64,000 bases of DNA, taken from Oscillospiraceae bacterium. Lineage in GTDB: Bacteria > Bacillota > Clostridia > Oscillospirales > Oscillospiraceae. A model generated the notes under the pieces. The model worked only from the letters and a program-made list of their open reading frames with translations, made no database searches and was not told the DNA's origin. Location: positions 62,001 through 126,000 of the forward strand of contig JAFUNI010000021.1 of the NCBI GenBank assembly GCA_017482385.1, read 5' to 3'. A program made the translations under genes and the position numbers. Positions 1 through 8,745 of the stretch are shown piece by piece. Numbering within the stretch: position 1 is the first letter of the stretch; the number at the start of each line of letters is the position of its first letter.

Positions 1-857
1 TCCACACCGACAACGGTGATAAATCCATCTCCGGCTCCTCTGGCGGCTCCAACGGCTGCCTGCTGAAGAATATCCGCTTTGAGGGCAAGGCCTCCCACGC
101 AGGCGGCTCTCCCCACCGGGGCATCAATGCCCTGTATGCGGCAAATTTGGCTCTTTCCGCCATCAACGCTCTGCGGGAAACCTTCCAGGACAATTCCCAC
201 ATCCGTGTCCATCCCATCATCACCCACGGCGGCGATATTGTAAATGCCATTCCCGACAAGGTGACCATGGAGTGCTATGTCCGTGGCGCAACCATGGACG
301 ACATCGTGATGGTGAACAAGAAGGTCAACCGGGCTTTGGCAGCTTCTGCCGCCGCTATGGGCGCAAAGGTCCATCTGCGGGACATCCCCGGCTACTACCC
401 TCGTAACTATCCTGCCGCATCCTTCCCCATGATGCAAAGCGCCATGGAGCAGGTTACCGACGAGGTAAGCATCCGGCCCTCCGGCTGGGGCACCGGCTGC
501 TCCGATATGGGCGATATGTGCGCAGTGATGCCTGCCCTGCACCCCTATGTGGGCGGCGCCATCGGCACTTTCCACGGCGCGGATATGTATGTGACCAAGC
601 CGGAAGTGGCTGTTGTGCAGTCTGCTGAGCTGCAGTATGTGATGCTCCACACCTTCTTAGACGACGAGGCCAAGAATGCCCGGGAGCTCATCGACAACTA
701 CAAGCCGGACTTTGCCACTTACGAAGAGTACTTCGCCTTTGTGGACAGTCTGAATCTGGATATCGATGCGGTTTGCCACGAGGACGGCAAGACAACCTTG
801 ACCTACTCTGCAACAACTGAGAAAGCAGTAGAAGACGCAACCGACGAACCCCTGTAA
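1..857 (+). CDS. M20 family metallopeptidase/amidohydrolase, C-terminal part (5' end outside window)
   Basis: The reading frame is open from the first bases of the window, so the start codon lies upstream. The visible 285 or so residues hold the dimerisation domain (KASHAGGSPHRGINAL, the family's typical substrate-side segment) and the end of the catalytic domain (GWGTGCSDMGD, then GGAIGTFHGADMYVT). M20 enzymes are cytosolic zinc hydrolases acting on N-acyl amino acids, dipeptides or p-aminobenzoyl-glutamate; the exact substrate cannot be read here. A second M20 gene lies at 44000-45376 and shares the ASHAGGSP segment. It ends just before a strong hairpin at 864-892. Confidence 0.85.
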   Translation, partial: HTDNGDKSISGSSGGSNGCLLKNIRFEGKASHAGGSPHRGINALYAANLALSAINALRETFQDNSHIRVHPIITHGGDIVNAIPDKVTMECYVRGATMDDIVMVNKKVNRALAASAAAMGAKVHLRDIPGYYPRNYPAASFPMMQSAMEQVTDEVSIRPSGWGTGCSDMGDMCAVMPALHPYVGGAIGTFHGADMYVTKPEVAVVQSAELQYVMLHTFLDDEAKNARELIDNYKPDFATYEEYFAFVDSLNLDIDAVCHEDGKTTLTYSATTEKAVEDATDEPL

Positions 858-863
858 TACCAA

Positions 864-892
864 CCCGGAGAACGGCTAAGCCGTTCTCCGGG
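864..892 (+). terminator. Hairpin terminator after the M20 gene
   Basis: Perfect 13-bp arms (CCCGGAGAACGGC and its complement) flank a TAA loop seven bases after the stop codon. The T-run is short (TTT), so it may act as a weak or bidirectional terminator between this gene and convergent glgB. Confidence 0.6.
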
Positions 893-895
893 TTT

Positions 896-927
896 AATGC
901 ATAATGCTTAATGCGTAATGCTTAATT
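896..927. repeat. R2 low-complexity repeat (ATGCATAATG type)
   Basis: Four imperfect tandem units of about 9 bases (ATGCATA, ATGCTTA, ATGCGTA, ATGCTTA) fill the gap between two convergent genes. The same unit recurs at more than ten other gaps in the window. Confidence 0.75.
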
Positions 928-2889
928 TTTTATAAGCCGCAAGGCAACTGCGGTGCGGTTGGGGAGGTACAACTTGATGCCAAAATTTCCGTTTTCCGTT
1001 ACGGTGGAATAGCGCTGGTGATACACCCGGCCAAAGCCGCCGTAGCAGAAATCGTCGGTTGACATAATCACTTCGTATTCTCCCGGCTGGTCTACTCGGA
1101 CGAAACATCCCTCATATGCGTTTTCCGGGTGGAGGTTATAGGCGAAAATACCACTGCCCTTGCGGTAAACAAGGATTTTCTTCTCATTGTCCACCCAAAG
1201 CTGGGTATCCTTGCCGGACAGCGTTCTCAGCTGTTTACATAACTTTACCGCATCCCGGTCAAAGCTCTGCAAATATTCGTACTTCAGGTCGGGATTTTCC
1301 GCCAGTGACCACTGCCGGCGGCAGTAGTGATAGGACCAGCCGTTCCCCTCTCTGGGGAAGTCGATCCACTCCGGATGGCCGAACTCATTGCCCATAAAAT
1401 TGAGGTATCCGTCGCCGCCCAGGGTCATGGTGAGCAGGCGGATTATTTTATGGAGCGCCACGCCCCGGTCGATGATCAGATCGGGGATATGCTTTGCCAT
1501 GGAAGTGTACATAGCCGCATCGCAAAGCCTAAACATTATGGTCTTGTCCCCCACCAAAGCCTGGTCATGGGACTCGCAGTAGCCGATGACCTTTTCCTTG
1601 GGCCGGCGGATGGTCAGCTCCCAGTAGATTTTGTGGAGATCCCAGTGCTCGTCGGGCACTTCCTTGAGAAGCTTGATCCAAAAGTCCGGCTCACCCATCG
1701 CCAGGCGGTAGTCAAAGCCCACACCGCCGTCCTTAACGGGCAAACACAGCCCCGGCAGAGCGGACATATCCTCAGCGATCAAAATGGCATTGGGGTTTAC
1801 CTGCCGGGTCAGCTCTGTTGCCAGTTGCAGGTAGGTCACCGCATCCACATCGGTGTTGAGGGAAAAATACTTATGATAGCCGTCAAAATCCGTGCCCAAG
1901 CCGTGATCCCGGTAGAGCATAGAGGTGATGCCGTCAAAGCGGAAGCCGTCAAAATGGTATTCCTCCAGCCAGAATTTTAAGTTGGACAGGAGGAAGTGGA
2001 TGACCTCATTTTTGCTGTAGTCAAAGCATTTCGTGCCCCAGGCGGGGTGGTCGCCCCGGCTTCCCTTGTGGAAAAACTGGTAGTCCGTGCCGTCAAACTC
2101 ATTGATGCCCTCCCGGGTATTGGGACAGGCGTGGGAATGGACCACATCCAAAAGCACCGCAATGCCCATTTTGTGGGCGGTGTTAATGAGTTCTTTCAGG
2201 TCTTCCGGCCTTCCGAACCGGGAGGAGGCGGCAAAGAAATTGGTGACCTGGTAGCCAAAGCTGGCATAGTAGGGGTGCTCCATCACTGCCATGATCTGCA
2301 GGGCGTTATAGCCCAGCTTCTTCACCCGGGGCAGGATATTTTCGGTGAATTCCCGGTAAGTGCCCACCTTGCCTTCTTCCTGCGCCATACCGATATGGCA
2401 CTCGTAAATGAAGAGGTTTTTCCTGGGCTTGAACTTTTCGTCAGTCCAGGGGAAGGGCTTTTCGTCATAGACCACCGCATTCCAGCTGTGGTCGGGATTT
2501 TGGATGACCCGCTTGGCATAGAGGGGGATGCGTTCCAGCTCTCTGCCCCCGGACACCACGATTGTCTGTACCTGTTGACCGTCTTTCAGGGCGTCTTTTC
2601 CCGGCAAAAACAGCTCAAAAACGCCGTTTTCTAACTTTTTCAGGGGATATTTCTTTCGCTCCCAGTTGCAGAAATCACCGGTGAGGTACAGTGCCTCCGC
2701 CCCCGGCGCCCACTCCCGGTAGTACCAGCCGTCAGCGGTTTTATGAAAGCCAAAATACCGGTGGCCGTTGGCAAAATCCCGCAGGTCGCCAAGCTCGGAT
2801 ACCTTCTTTTCGTACAGCGCCATACGCAGGGCAATATCGTCTGCATAGGGCCGCAGACCCTTGTCGATATTCAAAATCTTCGGTTTCAC
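922..2889 (-). CDS. glgB: 1,4-alpha-glucan branching enzyme, GH13 family
   Basis: Transfers alpha-1,4 glucan chains to make alpha-1,6 branches in glycogen. An N-terminal carbohydrate-binding beta-sandwich (FGFHKTADGWYYREWAPGAE) precedes the GH13 barrel. The four GH13 regions are visible: DVVHSH, FRFDGITSMLY with the nucleophile Asp, IAEDMS with the acid Glu, and CESHDQAL with the third Asp. This form (FDGITSMLY, ESHDQALVGDKT) is the eukaryote-like branching enzyme subtype (GH13_8). I chose GTG at 2889: a TTGACA-N17-TACTAT promoter (2912-2940) overlaps the more distal ATG at 2913, and GGGGG lies a few bases before the GTG. No other glycogen gene is adjacent. Confidence 0.92.
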   Translation of the reverse strand: MKPKILNIDKGLRPYADDIALRMALYEKKVSELGDLRDFANGHRYFGFHKTADGWYYREWAPGAEALYLTGDFCNWERKKYPLKKLENGVFELFLPGKDALKDGQQVQTIVVSGGRELERIPLYAKRVIQNPDHSWNAVVYDEKPFPWTDEKFKPRKNLFIYECHIGMAQEEGKVGTYREFTENILPRVKKLGYNALQIMAVMEHPYYASFGYQVTNFFAASSRFGRPEDLKELINTAHKMGIAVLLDVVHSHACPNTREGINEFDGTDYQFFHKGSRGDHPAWGTKCFDYSKNEVIHFLLSNLKFWLEEYHFDGFRFDGITSMLYRDHGLGTDFDGYHKYFSLNTDVDAVTYLQLATELTRQVNPNAILIAEDMSALPGLCLPVKDGGVGFDYRLAMGEPDFWIKLLKEVPDEHWDLHKIYWELTIRRPKEKVIGYCESHDQALVGDKTIMFRLCDAAMYTSMAKHIPDLIIDRGVALHKIIRLLTMTLGGDGYLNFMGNEFGHPEWIDFPREGNGWSYHYCRRQWSLAENPDLKYEYLQSFDRDAVKLCKQLRTLSGKDTQLWVDNEKKILVYRKGSGIFAYNLHPENAYEGCFVRVDQPGEYEVIMSTDDFCYGGFGRVYHQRYSTVTENGNFGIKLYLPNRTAVALRLIKN

Positions 2890-2911
2890 AAAGCATGCCC
2901 CCTTTGTTTTC

Positions 2912-2940
2912 ATAGTAACTTTATTTTACCCAAGTGTCAA
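2912..2940 (-). promoter_or_regulatory. Promoter of glgB
   Basis: On the minus strand TTGACA (2935-2940), a 17-base spacer and TACTAT (2912-2917). It abuts the hairpin of the upstream gene and sets the GTG start at 2889. Confidence 0.55.
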
Positions 2941-2946
2941 GAAAAA

Positions 2947-2971
2947 ACGGTCATTCCTTGGGAATGACCGT
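2947..2971 (-). terminator. Intrinsic terminator of the zinc-ribbon gene
   Basis: Arms ACGGTCATTCC and GGAATGACCGT with a three-base loop, followed on the minus strand by a run of six T. Confidence 0.85.
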
Positions 2972-2975
2972 AAAT

Positions 2976-3356
2976 TTAAGTCTTTTTGATAAACTTTTCC
3001 TTGCACTTGGGGCAGGTGATGGCGATCTTGCCCTTGCCCCGGGGCACACGCACCGGCTGGCGGCAGCGGGGGCAGGTATAATAGCGGTGCTGCCGGTCCT
3101 TCAGCTGCTCCATAAAGCGCAGGTATTTCCGGTTTTCCTGGTAGCGTTTATAGGTATTCCGGGAAAGACACCGGAATATGGCCCAGAACATCAGTGCCCA
3201 GGACACCGTGGACAGCAGCAGCTTGATGGGAATAAACAGCGGAAACATCCCCAACAGGCACACCACCACACCTGCGGTGAGAATTGCGATATTCAGCTTG
3301 TCCGTGCCGTAGCGGCCGGCCATAAAATGCCGGATAAAATTCCGTAATTTTTCCAT
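2976..3356 (-). CDS. Small membrane protein with C-terminal zinc ribbon
   Basis: 126 residues. The N-terminal half has two hydrophobic segments (about residues 22-40 and 43-62). The last 35 residues form a zinc ribbon with CPRCRQPVRVPRGKGKIAITCPKC, two CxxC knuckles 18 residues apart, and a basic tail. Similar proteins of unknown role are common in Clostridia. The ATG at 3356 is preceded by GAGGGT, and a good promoter lies at 3387-3415. It has its own promoter and terminator and so is a single-gene unit. Function not assigned. Confidence 0.8.
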   Translation of the reverse strand: MEKLRNFIRHFMAGRYGTDKLNIAILTAGVVVCLLGMFPLFIPIKLLLSTVSWALMFWAIFRCLSRNTYKRYQENRKYLRFMEQLKDRQHRYYTCPRCRQPVRVPRGKGKIAITCPKCKEKFIKKT

Positions 3357-3386
3357 ACATACCCTCGTTACCGATTAGTTACTTCT

Positions 3387-3415
3387 ATTATATGGTCTTG
3401 ACCGGTTTTTGACAA
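3387..3415 (-). promoter_or_regulatory. Promoter of the zinc-ribbon membrane gene
   Basis: On the minus strand TTGTCA (3410-3415), a 17-base spacer and TATAAT (3387-3392), about 25 bases before the likely leader and ATG. Confidence 0.6.
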
Positions 3416-3518
3416 GGGGTGGGGACAGATTGTTTACGAATTGTTTAAGGTTGATAAAAAAATGAGAGGATTTTTGCCAAAAGCCGTGTTATAGTGATAG
3501 CGTCCTGTCAAGAACACC

Positions 3519-3546
3519 TTGACTTTCCGGGGGGTAGTGCTACAAT
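3519..3546 (+). promoter_or_regulatory. Promoter of the EamA transporter gene
   Basis: TTGACT (3519-3524), a 16-base spacer and TACAAT (3541-3546). It rules out translation starts upstream of about 3553. Confidence 0.6.
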
Positions 3547-3571
3547 AGGCAAAGAAAGGAAGTGCTTTCCG

Positions 3572-4486
3572 TTGAAAGAAAAATTTAAGTCATTGCTGCC
3601 CCTGCTGTGCGGCTACTTAGGCTATATCCTTTGGGGCTTCAGCTACAAATTCATCACCGTCGCCCAGGAGACCGCCTCCTCCACTGTGCTGCTGTCCCAC
3701 CGGTTTGTGATCAGCTGCATCCTTATGCTGATTTTGGTTGCCACCCGGCTGGTGAAGGTCAGCTTCCGGAACAAAAAATGGGGCTCTGCGGTGCTACTGG
3801 TGACCTTCCAGTTTGCCTACTACCTGTTTGAAAGCGCCACCGCCAAGGCAACCAACGGCGCCGTGACCAGCTTGGTCAGCGCAGTTTCTCCGGTGCTTGC
3901 CATCGTGCTGGCGGCCCTTTTCCTGAAGGAATACCCCACCACCCGGCAGAAGATCTTCTGCGTGCTGCCGGTAGCCGGCGTGATCTTAATGACCGTGGCA
4001 GGACAGGATTTGGGTGTCATCACCACCACGGGCGTTGTGCTTCTGTGCCTGTCCATCTTTACCTCCGGCGCTTACAGGACCATCAACCGCAGCGCATCCC
4101 GGCACTTTACCGCCTTTGAAAGAACGCTGATCCTGTTCATTTTCTCCTCTGTTGCCAATACGGTGATCGCCCTGAACGAGCTGGACTGGAGCTTGGCTGC
4201 TTATGTAGCGCCGCTGAAGACCCCCTCCTACCTGTGGTCTATGCTGTTTTTGTCCCTGGTGTGCTCCTTGGCCTGCAACCTGCTGGTGAACTACGCCACC
4301 TCCAATTTGCCGGTGGTGAAAATCTCCTCTTTGGGCGCGCTGACCACCGTGGTGGGCGTTCTGCTGGGCCTGCTCACCGGCGACCCCTGGAACTACACCT
4401 TCCTGATTGGTTCTGTGCTGATCATTGTGGGCATTTGGCAAGTCACGAAAGTACCTAAGATCAAAGAAGAATCCACAACAAAATAA
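3572..4486 (+). CDS. EamA/DMT-superfamily transporter
   Basis: About 304 residues with ten predicted membrane helices arranged as two EamA repeats of five, the usual design of drug/metabolite transporters that export amino acids or other metabolites across the cell membrane. The substrate cannot be inferred. I chose the TTG at 3572 because AAAGGA lies 11 bases upstream (3555-3560) and a promoter with -10 at 3541-3546 excludes the ATG-free upstream extension. The stop is followed by an R2 repeat and a shared terminator with convergent ricT. Confidence 0.85.
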   Translation: MKEKFKSLLPLLCGYLGYILWGFSYKFITVAQETASSTVLLSHRFVISCILMLILVATRLVKVSFRNKKWGSAVLLVTFQFAYYLFESATAKATNGAVTSLVSAVSPVLAIVLAALFLKEYPTTRQKIFCVLPVAGVILMTVAGQDLGVITTTGVVLLCLSIFTSGAYRTINRSASRHFTAFERTLILFIFSSVANTVIALNELDWSLAAYVAPLKTPSYLWSMLFLSLVCSLACNLLVNYATSNLPVVKISSLGALTTVVGVLLGLLTGDPWNYTFLIGSVLIIVGIWQVTKVPKIKEESTTK

Positions 4487-4518
4487 TTATGCATTACGCA
4501 TTCTGCATTATGCATTAG
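4487..4518. repeat. R2 low-complexity repeat
   Basis: Tandem units TTATGCATTACGCATTCTGC-like, the reverse complement of the ATGCATAATG unit, placed directly between the stop codon and the terminator. Confidence 0.75.
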
Positions 4519-4552
4519 AAAACGGGAACAACCGATGGGTTGTTCCCGTTTT
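4519..4552. terminator. Bidirectional terminator between the EamA gene and ricT
   Basis: 15-bp perfect arms (AAAACGGGAACAACC and its complement) with a GATG loop. Flanking A and T runs let it work for both convergent genes. Confidence 0.85.
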
Positions 4553-4555
4553 GTA

Positions 4556-5803
4556 TTAAGCTTCTTTCTTGTCGCTGGGGCGGCGGCGGTGATGGAAGCG
4601 GCGGCGATTATTTTTCTTTGCCTTTTCTTCTTTCGCACCATTCTCTTGCGGGCGGTTGTGAGCATCCGTCCCTGCATTTGCTGCCTTGGGGGCTTCCTTT
4701 TCTGCAGGTTTTTCCTGCTGGGGCTTTTGTCCGCCTCTGTTGCGGCGGCGGCGATTGCGGCTGCCTTCCTTCTTGGGCTCTTCCGCAGGGGCATCCAGCT
4801 GGTCGGCAATGGTCTCTTCCGAGTAGCGCAGCTTGATGGAATCCAGAATGGGGGCCTCCTCCTGCACTTCCTCCACCTTCTTGAACCGGCGGCCGCTGTT
4901 TCCGCCGGAGATGGGCGCCCAATCGGCAGGAATGGGCTCGTCGGTCTTCTTGGCCTTGCCGTTACGGAACACGGCGATTTCCTCGTTCTTGGCGGTGACA
5001 AGGGTATCGGGCCGGTCCTCCAGGCGGACCTTCACCCGCTGGCGGAGCAAGTCCACCTCGGTGACAGTGCCCCGGCCCTCGGGGGTATCCACAAAGGACT
5101 CTACCTTGGGGGCGGTGCGGAGCAGATCTTCATAGGCATCCTGCTCGTACTTGAGGCAGCACATCAGTCTGCCGCAGGTGCCGGAAATTTTGGTGGGATT
5201 CAGGCTCAGAGACTGGGTCTTGGCCATCTTGATGGACACGGGCTGGAAATCGTCCAGGAAGCTGGCGCAGCAGAAGGGTCTGCCGCAGATGCCTAAGCCG
5301 CCAACCATCTTGGCCTTGTCCCGGACACCGATCTGCCGCAGCTCGATACGGGTATGGAAGGTATTGGCCAGCAGCTTTACCAGCTCCCGGAAATCCACCC
5401 GCTCGTCGGCAGTAAAGAAGAACAAGATCCGGCTGCCGTCAAAGGAACATTCAGCGCTGACCAGCTGCATATCCAGCTCCAGCTCCATAATTTTCTGCAT
5501 GCACACGGAGAATGCCTTTTTCTCGGTTTCCCGGTGGTCGGCGGCGGCCTTTTCGTCCTGGTCATTGGCAATGCGAATTACCTGGCGCAGGGGGGCTACG
5601 ATGTCCTTACGGGCGATCTTGTGGTTGCCGCCGGTCACATAGCCGTACTCCATACCCCGGGCGGTATCGATGATCACATGGTCGCCGGCCTTCAGCTTCA
5701 GCCCGGCGGGATCAAAAAAGTATATCTTCTGCCCGGGGCGGAACTGGATGTCCACCACCTCATGTTCCTGGGGCAGTTCATTTGTCAAAATTTCTTCACT
5801 CAT
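4556..5803 (-). CDS. ricT: PSP1-domain protein RicT (YaaT) with a long charged tail
   Basis: 415 residues. The first 270 or so match the PSP1 family (stage 0 sporulation protein YaaT/RicT), which in Bacillus forms the iron-sulfur Ric complex that promotes RNase Y-dependent mRNA maturation and sporulation. Conserved cysteines are visible in GRPFCCASFLDDF and TCGRLMCCLKYE. The last 120 residues are an unusual low-complexity tail rich in Lys, Arg, Glu and Asn, with two arginine clusters (RNRRRRNRGG and NNRRRFHHRRR) that look RNA-binding; Bacillus RicT lacks this. It lies 98 bases downstream of holB, the usual order in Firmicutes, with an R1 repeat between them. Confidence 0.88.
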   Translation of the reverse strand: MSEEILTNELPQEHEVVDIQFRPGQKIYFFDPAGLKLKAGDHVIIDTARGMEYGYVTGGNHKIARKDIVAPLRQVIRIANDQDEKAAADHRETEKKAFSVCMQKIMELELDMQLVSAECSFDGSRILFFFTADERVDFRELVKLLANTFHTRIELRQIGVRDKAKMVGGLGICGRPFCCASFLDDFQPVSIKMAKTQSLSLNPTKISGTCGRLMCCLKYEQDAYEDLLRTAPKVESFVDTPEGRGTVTEVDLLRQRVKVRLEDRPDTLVTAKNEEIAVFRNGKAKKTDEPIPADWAPISGGNSGRRFKKVEEVQEEAPILDSIKLRYSEETIADQLDAPAEEPKKEGSRNRRRRNRGGQKPQQEKPAEKEAPKAANAGTDAHNRPQENGAKEEKAKKNNRRRFHHRRRPSDKKEA

Positions 5804-5816
5804 AAGTTACTCCTAT

Positions 5817-5825
5817 TGTGGAAAA
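5817..5825 (-). promoter_or_regulatory. Single DnaA-box match
   Basis: TGTGGAAAA, the complement of TTTTCCACA, in the holB-ricT gap 14 bases upstream of ricT. The same sequence is used in the oriC boxes of this window. An isolated 9-mer could be chance. Confidence 0.3.
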
Positions 5826-5830
5826 TCTCT

Positions 5831-5887
5831 TGTAGGGGAGGCATAGTATGCCTCCCGCGGGCGGGATAATATCCCGCCCCTACGAAG
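5831..5887. repeat. R1 bipartite palindromic repeat, compact form
   Basis: GTAGGGG, then a palindrome with arms GGGAGGCATA, then a second palindrome GGGCGGGATA/TATCCCGCCC, closing with CCCCTAC. One of ten copies in the window. It sits in the holB-ricT gap. Confidence 0.9.
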
Positions 5888-5901
5888 TCATATTCGCAGG
5901 G

Positions 5902-6846
5902 TTACCGCAGGGCGTGCTGTAAATATCCGCAGATAGCGCCTACGGACACATTGCCCTGGGCATATTCGATGATTTTCTGCAGCTGGGCGATGGCCTCCAC
6001 CAGATCCCGGGAGGGTCTGAGCGCCAGTTCCCGGGCCAAAGGCGATACCGGGGGCTGTCCGTTATGGGCGGACAGGGCGCTTTGCAAAAGCTGCAGCCAA
6101 AGCTGCCATTCCGGGATGGCTGCATCCCGTTTCCATTTTTCCATACCTGCCAGGGTGGTCACCAAACCCAACTCGTCCCGCTTGGCAAAGGCCTTCACAA
6201 AGCCCTCAGTTTGGGGAGAAACCTCAGCCCCCTGCGCCAAAAGCCCCTTGGCCTGTCCCAAAAATCCGCCGCTGCGGCTGACTGCCGCGGCAATGCTATT
6301 TGGGTCTGCGTTGGGAAATTCCTTTTGCAGCGCCTGGGTCAAGACCCCGTCCGGCAGCGGCAGCAAGGCAAGCTCTGTACACCGGGAGCGGACAGTGGGC
6401 AGGAGTTTTTCCGGGTTATCGGTGAGCAGGATGAACACGCCGTACTGGGGCGGTTCTTCCAAAATTTTTAAGAGGGCATTCTGTCCTTCTATCCGCAGCT
6501 CCTGGGGGAAAATGTATATTTTTTTCTGTCCCTCATTGGGCATCACATACATATCCGCCCGGGCATTTCGCACGATGTCCACCGCCACGGTCTTATGGTC
6601 CGGATCTACCACGGTGATGCAGTCCGGGTGGGTGTCATGCAGCACCTTGCGGCAGGCAGGGCAGGTCATACAGGGCTTACTTTCGCTTTGGCACTGGAGG
6701 GCCGCAGACAAAAGCTTCGCCAAGGTATGCTTGCCGGAGCCGGCAGGACCGGAAATGAGATAAAAATGGGAGATACGGCCCCGCGCGATACTGACACGCA
6801 GGTTTTCTTTCAGCCGTTCATTGCCCAAAAGGCCTTCAAAACCCAT
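5902..6846 (-). CDS. holB: DNA polymerase III subunit delta'
   Basis: 314 residues, AAA+ clamp-loader subunit that helps place the sliding clamp on DNA. The P-loop GPAGSGKHT lies near residues 33-41 and a four-cysteine zinc module (CQSESKPCMTCPACRKV, then HPDC) near 54-76. The switch LLKILEEPP and sensor SRCTEL follow. Its 3' neighbour is ricT. An extended -10 element (TGTTATAAT) lies about 40 bases upstream. Confidence 0.93.
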   Translation of the reverse strand: MGFEGLLGNERLKENLRVSIARGRISHFYLISGPAGSGKHTLAKLLSAALQCQSESKPCMTCPACRKVLHDTHPDCITVVDPDHKTVAVDIVRNARADMYVMPNEGQKKIYIFPQELRIEGQNALLKILEEPPQYGVFILLTDNPEKLLPTVRSRCTELALLPLPDGVLTQALQKEFPNADPNSIAAAVSRSGGFLGQAKGLLAQGAEVSPQTEGFVKAFAKRDELGLVTTLAGMEKWKRDAAIPEWQLWLQLLQSALSAHNGQPPVSPLARELALRPSRDLVEAIAQLQKIIEYAQGNVSVGAICGYLQHALR

Positions 6847-6927
6847 TGACTTTCCCCTTTCCCGGTTTCTAAATCGGTATTATAACATAGATTTGTGAAT
6901 TTTTCTACCTTTTATTTTTAAGGCTCA

Positions 6928-6958
6928 TTATGCATTAAGCATTCAGCATTATGCATTC
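6928..6958. repeat. R2 low-complexity repeat
   Basis: Tandem ATTATGCATTAAGCATTCAG-type units immediately before the 3' end of the pyrophosphatase gene, in the gap with holB. Confidence 0.7.
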
Positions 6959-6960
6959 TT

Positions 6961-8571
6961 TTAGCCCCACAGAGCAGACAGCATGGGGATGATCTGCTTT
7001 TTCCGGCTCATGACACCGGGCAGGAACAGGGTATTGTCCCGAGGCGATACACCAAAAGCATTCTGAATGACCTCATCGTCACCCACATAAATAAGCTGGG
7101 TACCTTCCTTCAGCACATCGGTGAGCATCAGGATCATCATGGACAGGTTTTTCTTTGCCTTCTCCTGCTGCATCAGCTTTAAGAAGGCGTCCTTCCGCTC
7201 CAGCATCTTGGGGCTGTCCACGCAGGTGACCTGGGACACCGCAAAGTCGTGGCCGGCAATGTGGAAGTCCTTGTAGTCGGCAAAGAGCAGGTCTTCCTCG
7301 GTGCGGTGCTCCAAAGAGGCGGAGAATATCTCCCTGCCCAGCTCCTCCAGGGACACATTGGCGATCCGTGCCATCCGCTCGGCGGTACGGATATCCCGCT
7401 CGGTGCAGGTGGGGGATTTGAACATGACCGTGTCAGAAAGAATGGCGGCAGCCATCATACCCGCCATCTTCTCGGAGGGGATCAGACCTCTGTCCTGGAA
7501 CATACCGGCGATGATGGTATTGGTAGAGCCCACGGGCTCGTTGCGCACATAGATGGGATTGGCGGTCTGGATGTCGGCTAAGCGGTGGTGGTCGATGATC
7601 TCCAGGATCTCAGCCTCCTCAAGGCCCGGTACGGACTGAGAAGCCTCATTGTGGTCTACCAGCACCACCCGCTTTCTCCGGGGGCGTAGCAGGTGGTAGC
7701 GGGTCAGCACGCCAACGACCTTTTCGTTCTCGTCCAAAATGGGGTAGCAGTGCTCTCTGAATTTCAGCACCTGCTCTTTTACATCGTCCACCTTGTCCTC
7801 CAAATGGAAGCACACCAGACCCGAACTGCGGCAAATTTTGCCGATGGGGGCGGCCTGGAAGATGAGCCTTGCGGCCCGGTAGGCATCAAAGGGGGTGGAG
7901 ATAATGCAGGTTTGGGTTTGCATCTCCCGCAGCTCCGGATCCAATTCTGCCTGGCAGAGAATGAGGCAGTTCACATTCATCTCCAAAGCTCTTTTAATCA
8001 TATCCGGCTGGTGGCCGCACAGGACGATGGATTCTTTCTTATGGAACAGCAGGTTTTCCCGGTTCTGGGGCAGGGCGATGAAAATCTCGCCGCTTAGAGT
8101 GTCGGTGTGGTCACCGGCATCGTTTAAGACCTTGCCTTCCAGCACGCTCAGCACATTGAAAAGGGGCACAGGGGCCAAAACACCGGAGCCCAGCTCCATA
8201 TTGTAGCTTGCCACATTCTCCCGGGAGAGCATACCGTAGAGCGTGCCGTCTTCGTTGATGACAGGCACGGCAGAGATGCCCTTCTGCTGCTGGAGGATAT
8301 CCCAGCCCCGGCCCACGGTGACGGCGGTGCTTAAAAAGGGCGGGGTATCGAAGTCCAGGTCGTGAATCTGGGTGTACATACTGTGGATGCGCTTGGGGGC
8401 TTCAAAGCCAAAGCGATTGAGGACGATATTGGTCTCATCGGAAACATGGCCTAAGCAGGCGGCCTCATATTCCCGGTCGCCTACGGCATTGCGCAGGGCG
8501 GCATAGGCCATGGCGGCCACGATGGAGTCGGTATCGGGATTGCGATGACCGGTTACATAGATAGGGTCCAT
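6961..8571 (-). CDS. ppaC: Manganese-dependent inorganic pyrophosphatase with CBS and DRTGG domains
   Basis: 536 residues, a family II (DHH) pyrophosphatase that hydrolyses PPi and drives biosynthesis. GHRNPDTDS (residues 8-16) and later VDHNEAS and IDHHRL supply metal ligands. A CBS-DRTGG-CBS insertion (about residues 70-300) separates the halves of the DHH domain; in characterised family members it binds adenine nucleotides and controls activity. The C-terminal DHHA2 domain is complete. AGGAGG lies ideally before the ATG at 8571. A promoter lies at 8636-8664, inside an R3-flanked segment. Confidence 0.92.
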   Translation of the reverse strand: MDPIYVTGHRNPDTDSIVAAMAYAALRNAVGDREYEAACLGHVSDETNIVLNRFGFEAPKRIHSMYTQIHDLDFDTPPFLSTAVTVGRGWDILQQQKGISAVPVINEDGTLYGMLSRENVASYNMELGSGVLAPVPLFNVLSVLEGKVLNDAGDHTDTLSGEIFIALPQNRENLLFHKKESIVLCGHQPDMIKRALEMNVNCLILCQAELDPELREMQTQTCIISTPFDAYRAARLIFQAAPIGKICRSSGLVCFHLEDKVDDVKEQVLKFREHCYPILDENEKVVGVLTRYHLLRPRRKRVVLVDHNEASQSVPGLEEAEILEIIDHHRLADIQTANPIYVRNEPVGSTNTIIAGMFQDRGLIPSEKMAGMMAAAILSDTVMFKSPTCTERDIRTAERMARIANVSLEELGREIFSASLEHRTEEDLLFADYKDFHIAGHDFAVSQVTCVDSPKMLERKDAFLKLMQQEKAKKNLSMMILMLTDVLKEGTQLIYVGDDEVIQNAFGVSPRDNTLFLPGVMSRKKQIIPMLSALWG

Positions 8572-8584
8572 AATAATCCTCCTT

Positions 8585-8620
8585 AGAATTGAAAATTGAG
8601 AATTGAGAGTTGAGAATTAT
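8585..8620. repeat. R3 low-complexity arm (left)
   Basis: Tandem units AATTGAAAATTGAGAATTGA. An inverted partner lies at 8703-8745, so the pair frames the pyrophosphatase promoter in a roughly 160-base segment. Confidence 0.7.
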
Positions 8621-8635
8621 TTTTGTTCTGTTTTC

Positions 8636-8664
8636 ATTATACCTGTCAAAAAACAAAATAGCAA
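8636..8664 (-). promoter_or_regulatory. Promoter of ppaC
   Basis: On the minus strand TTGCTA (8659-8664), a 17-base spacer and TATAAT (8636-8641). Confidence 0.55.
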
Positions 8665-8702
8665 GTAAAAATGCCTTCTCGATCACTCTGCCATTTTCGG
8701 TG

Positions 8703-8745
8703 CAATTTTCATTCTCAATTTTCAACATTCAGCTCTCAATTCTAT
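8703..8745. repeat. R3 low-complexity arm (right, inverted)
   Basis: TTTTCATTCTCAATTTTCAA and further units, the reverse complement of the arm at 8585-8620. Confidence 0.65.
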
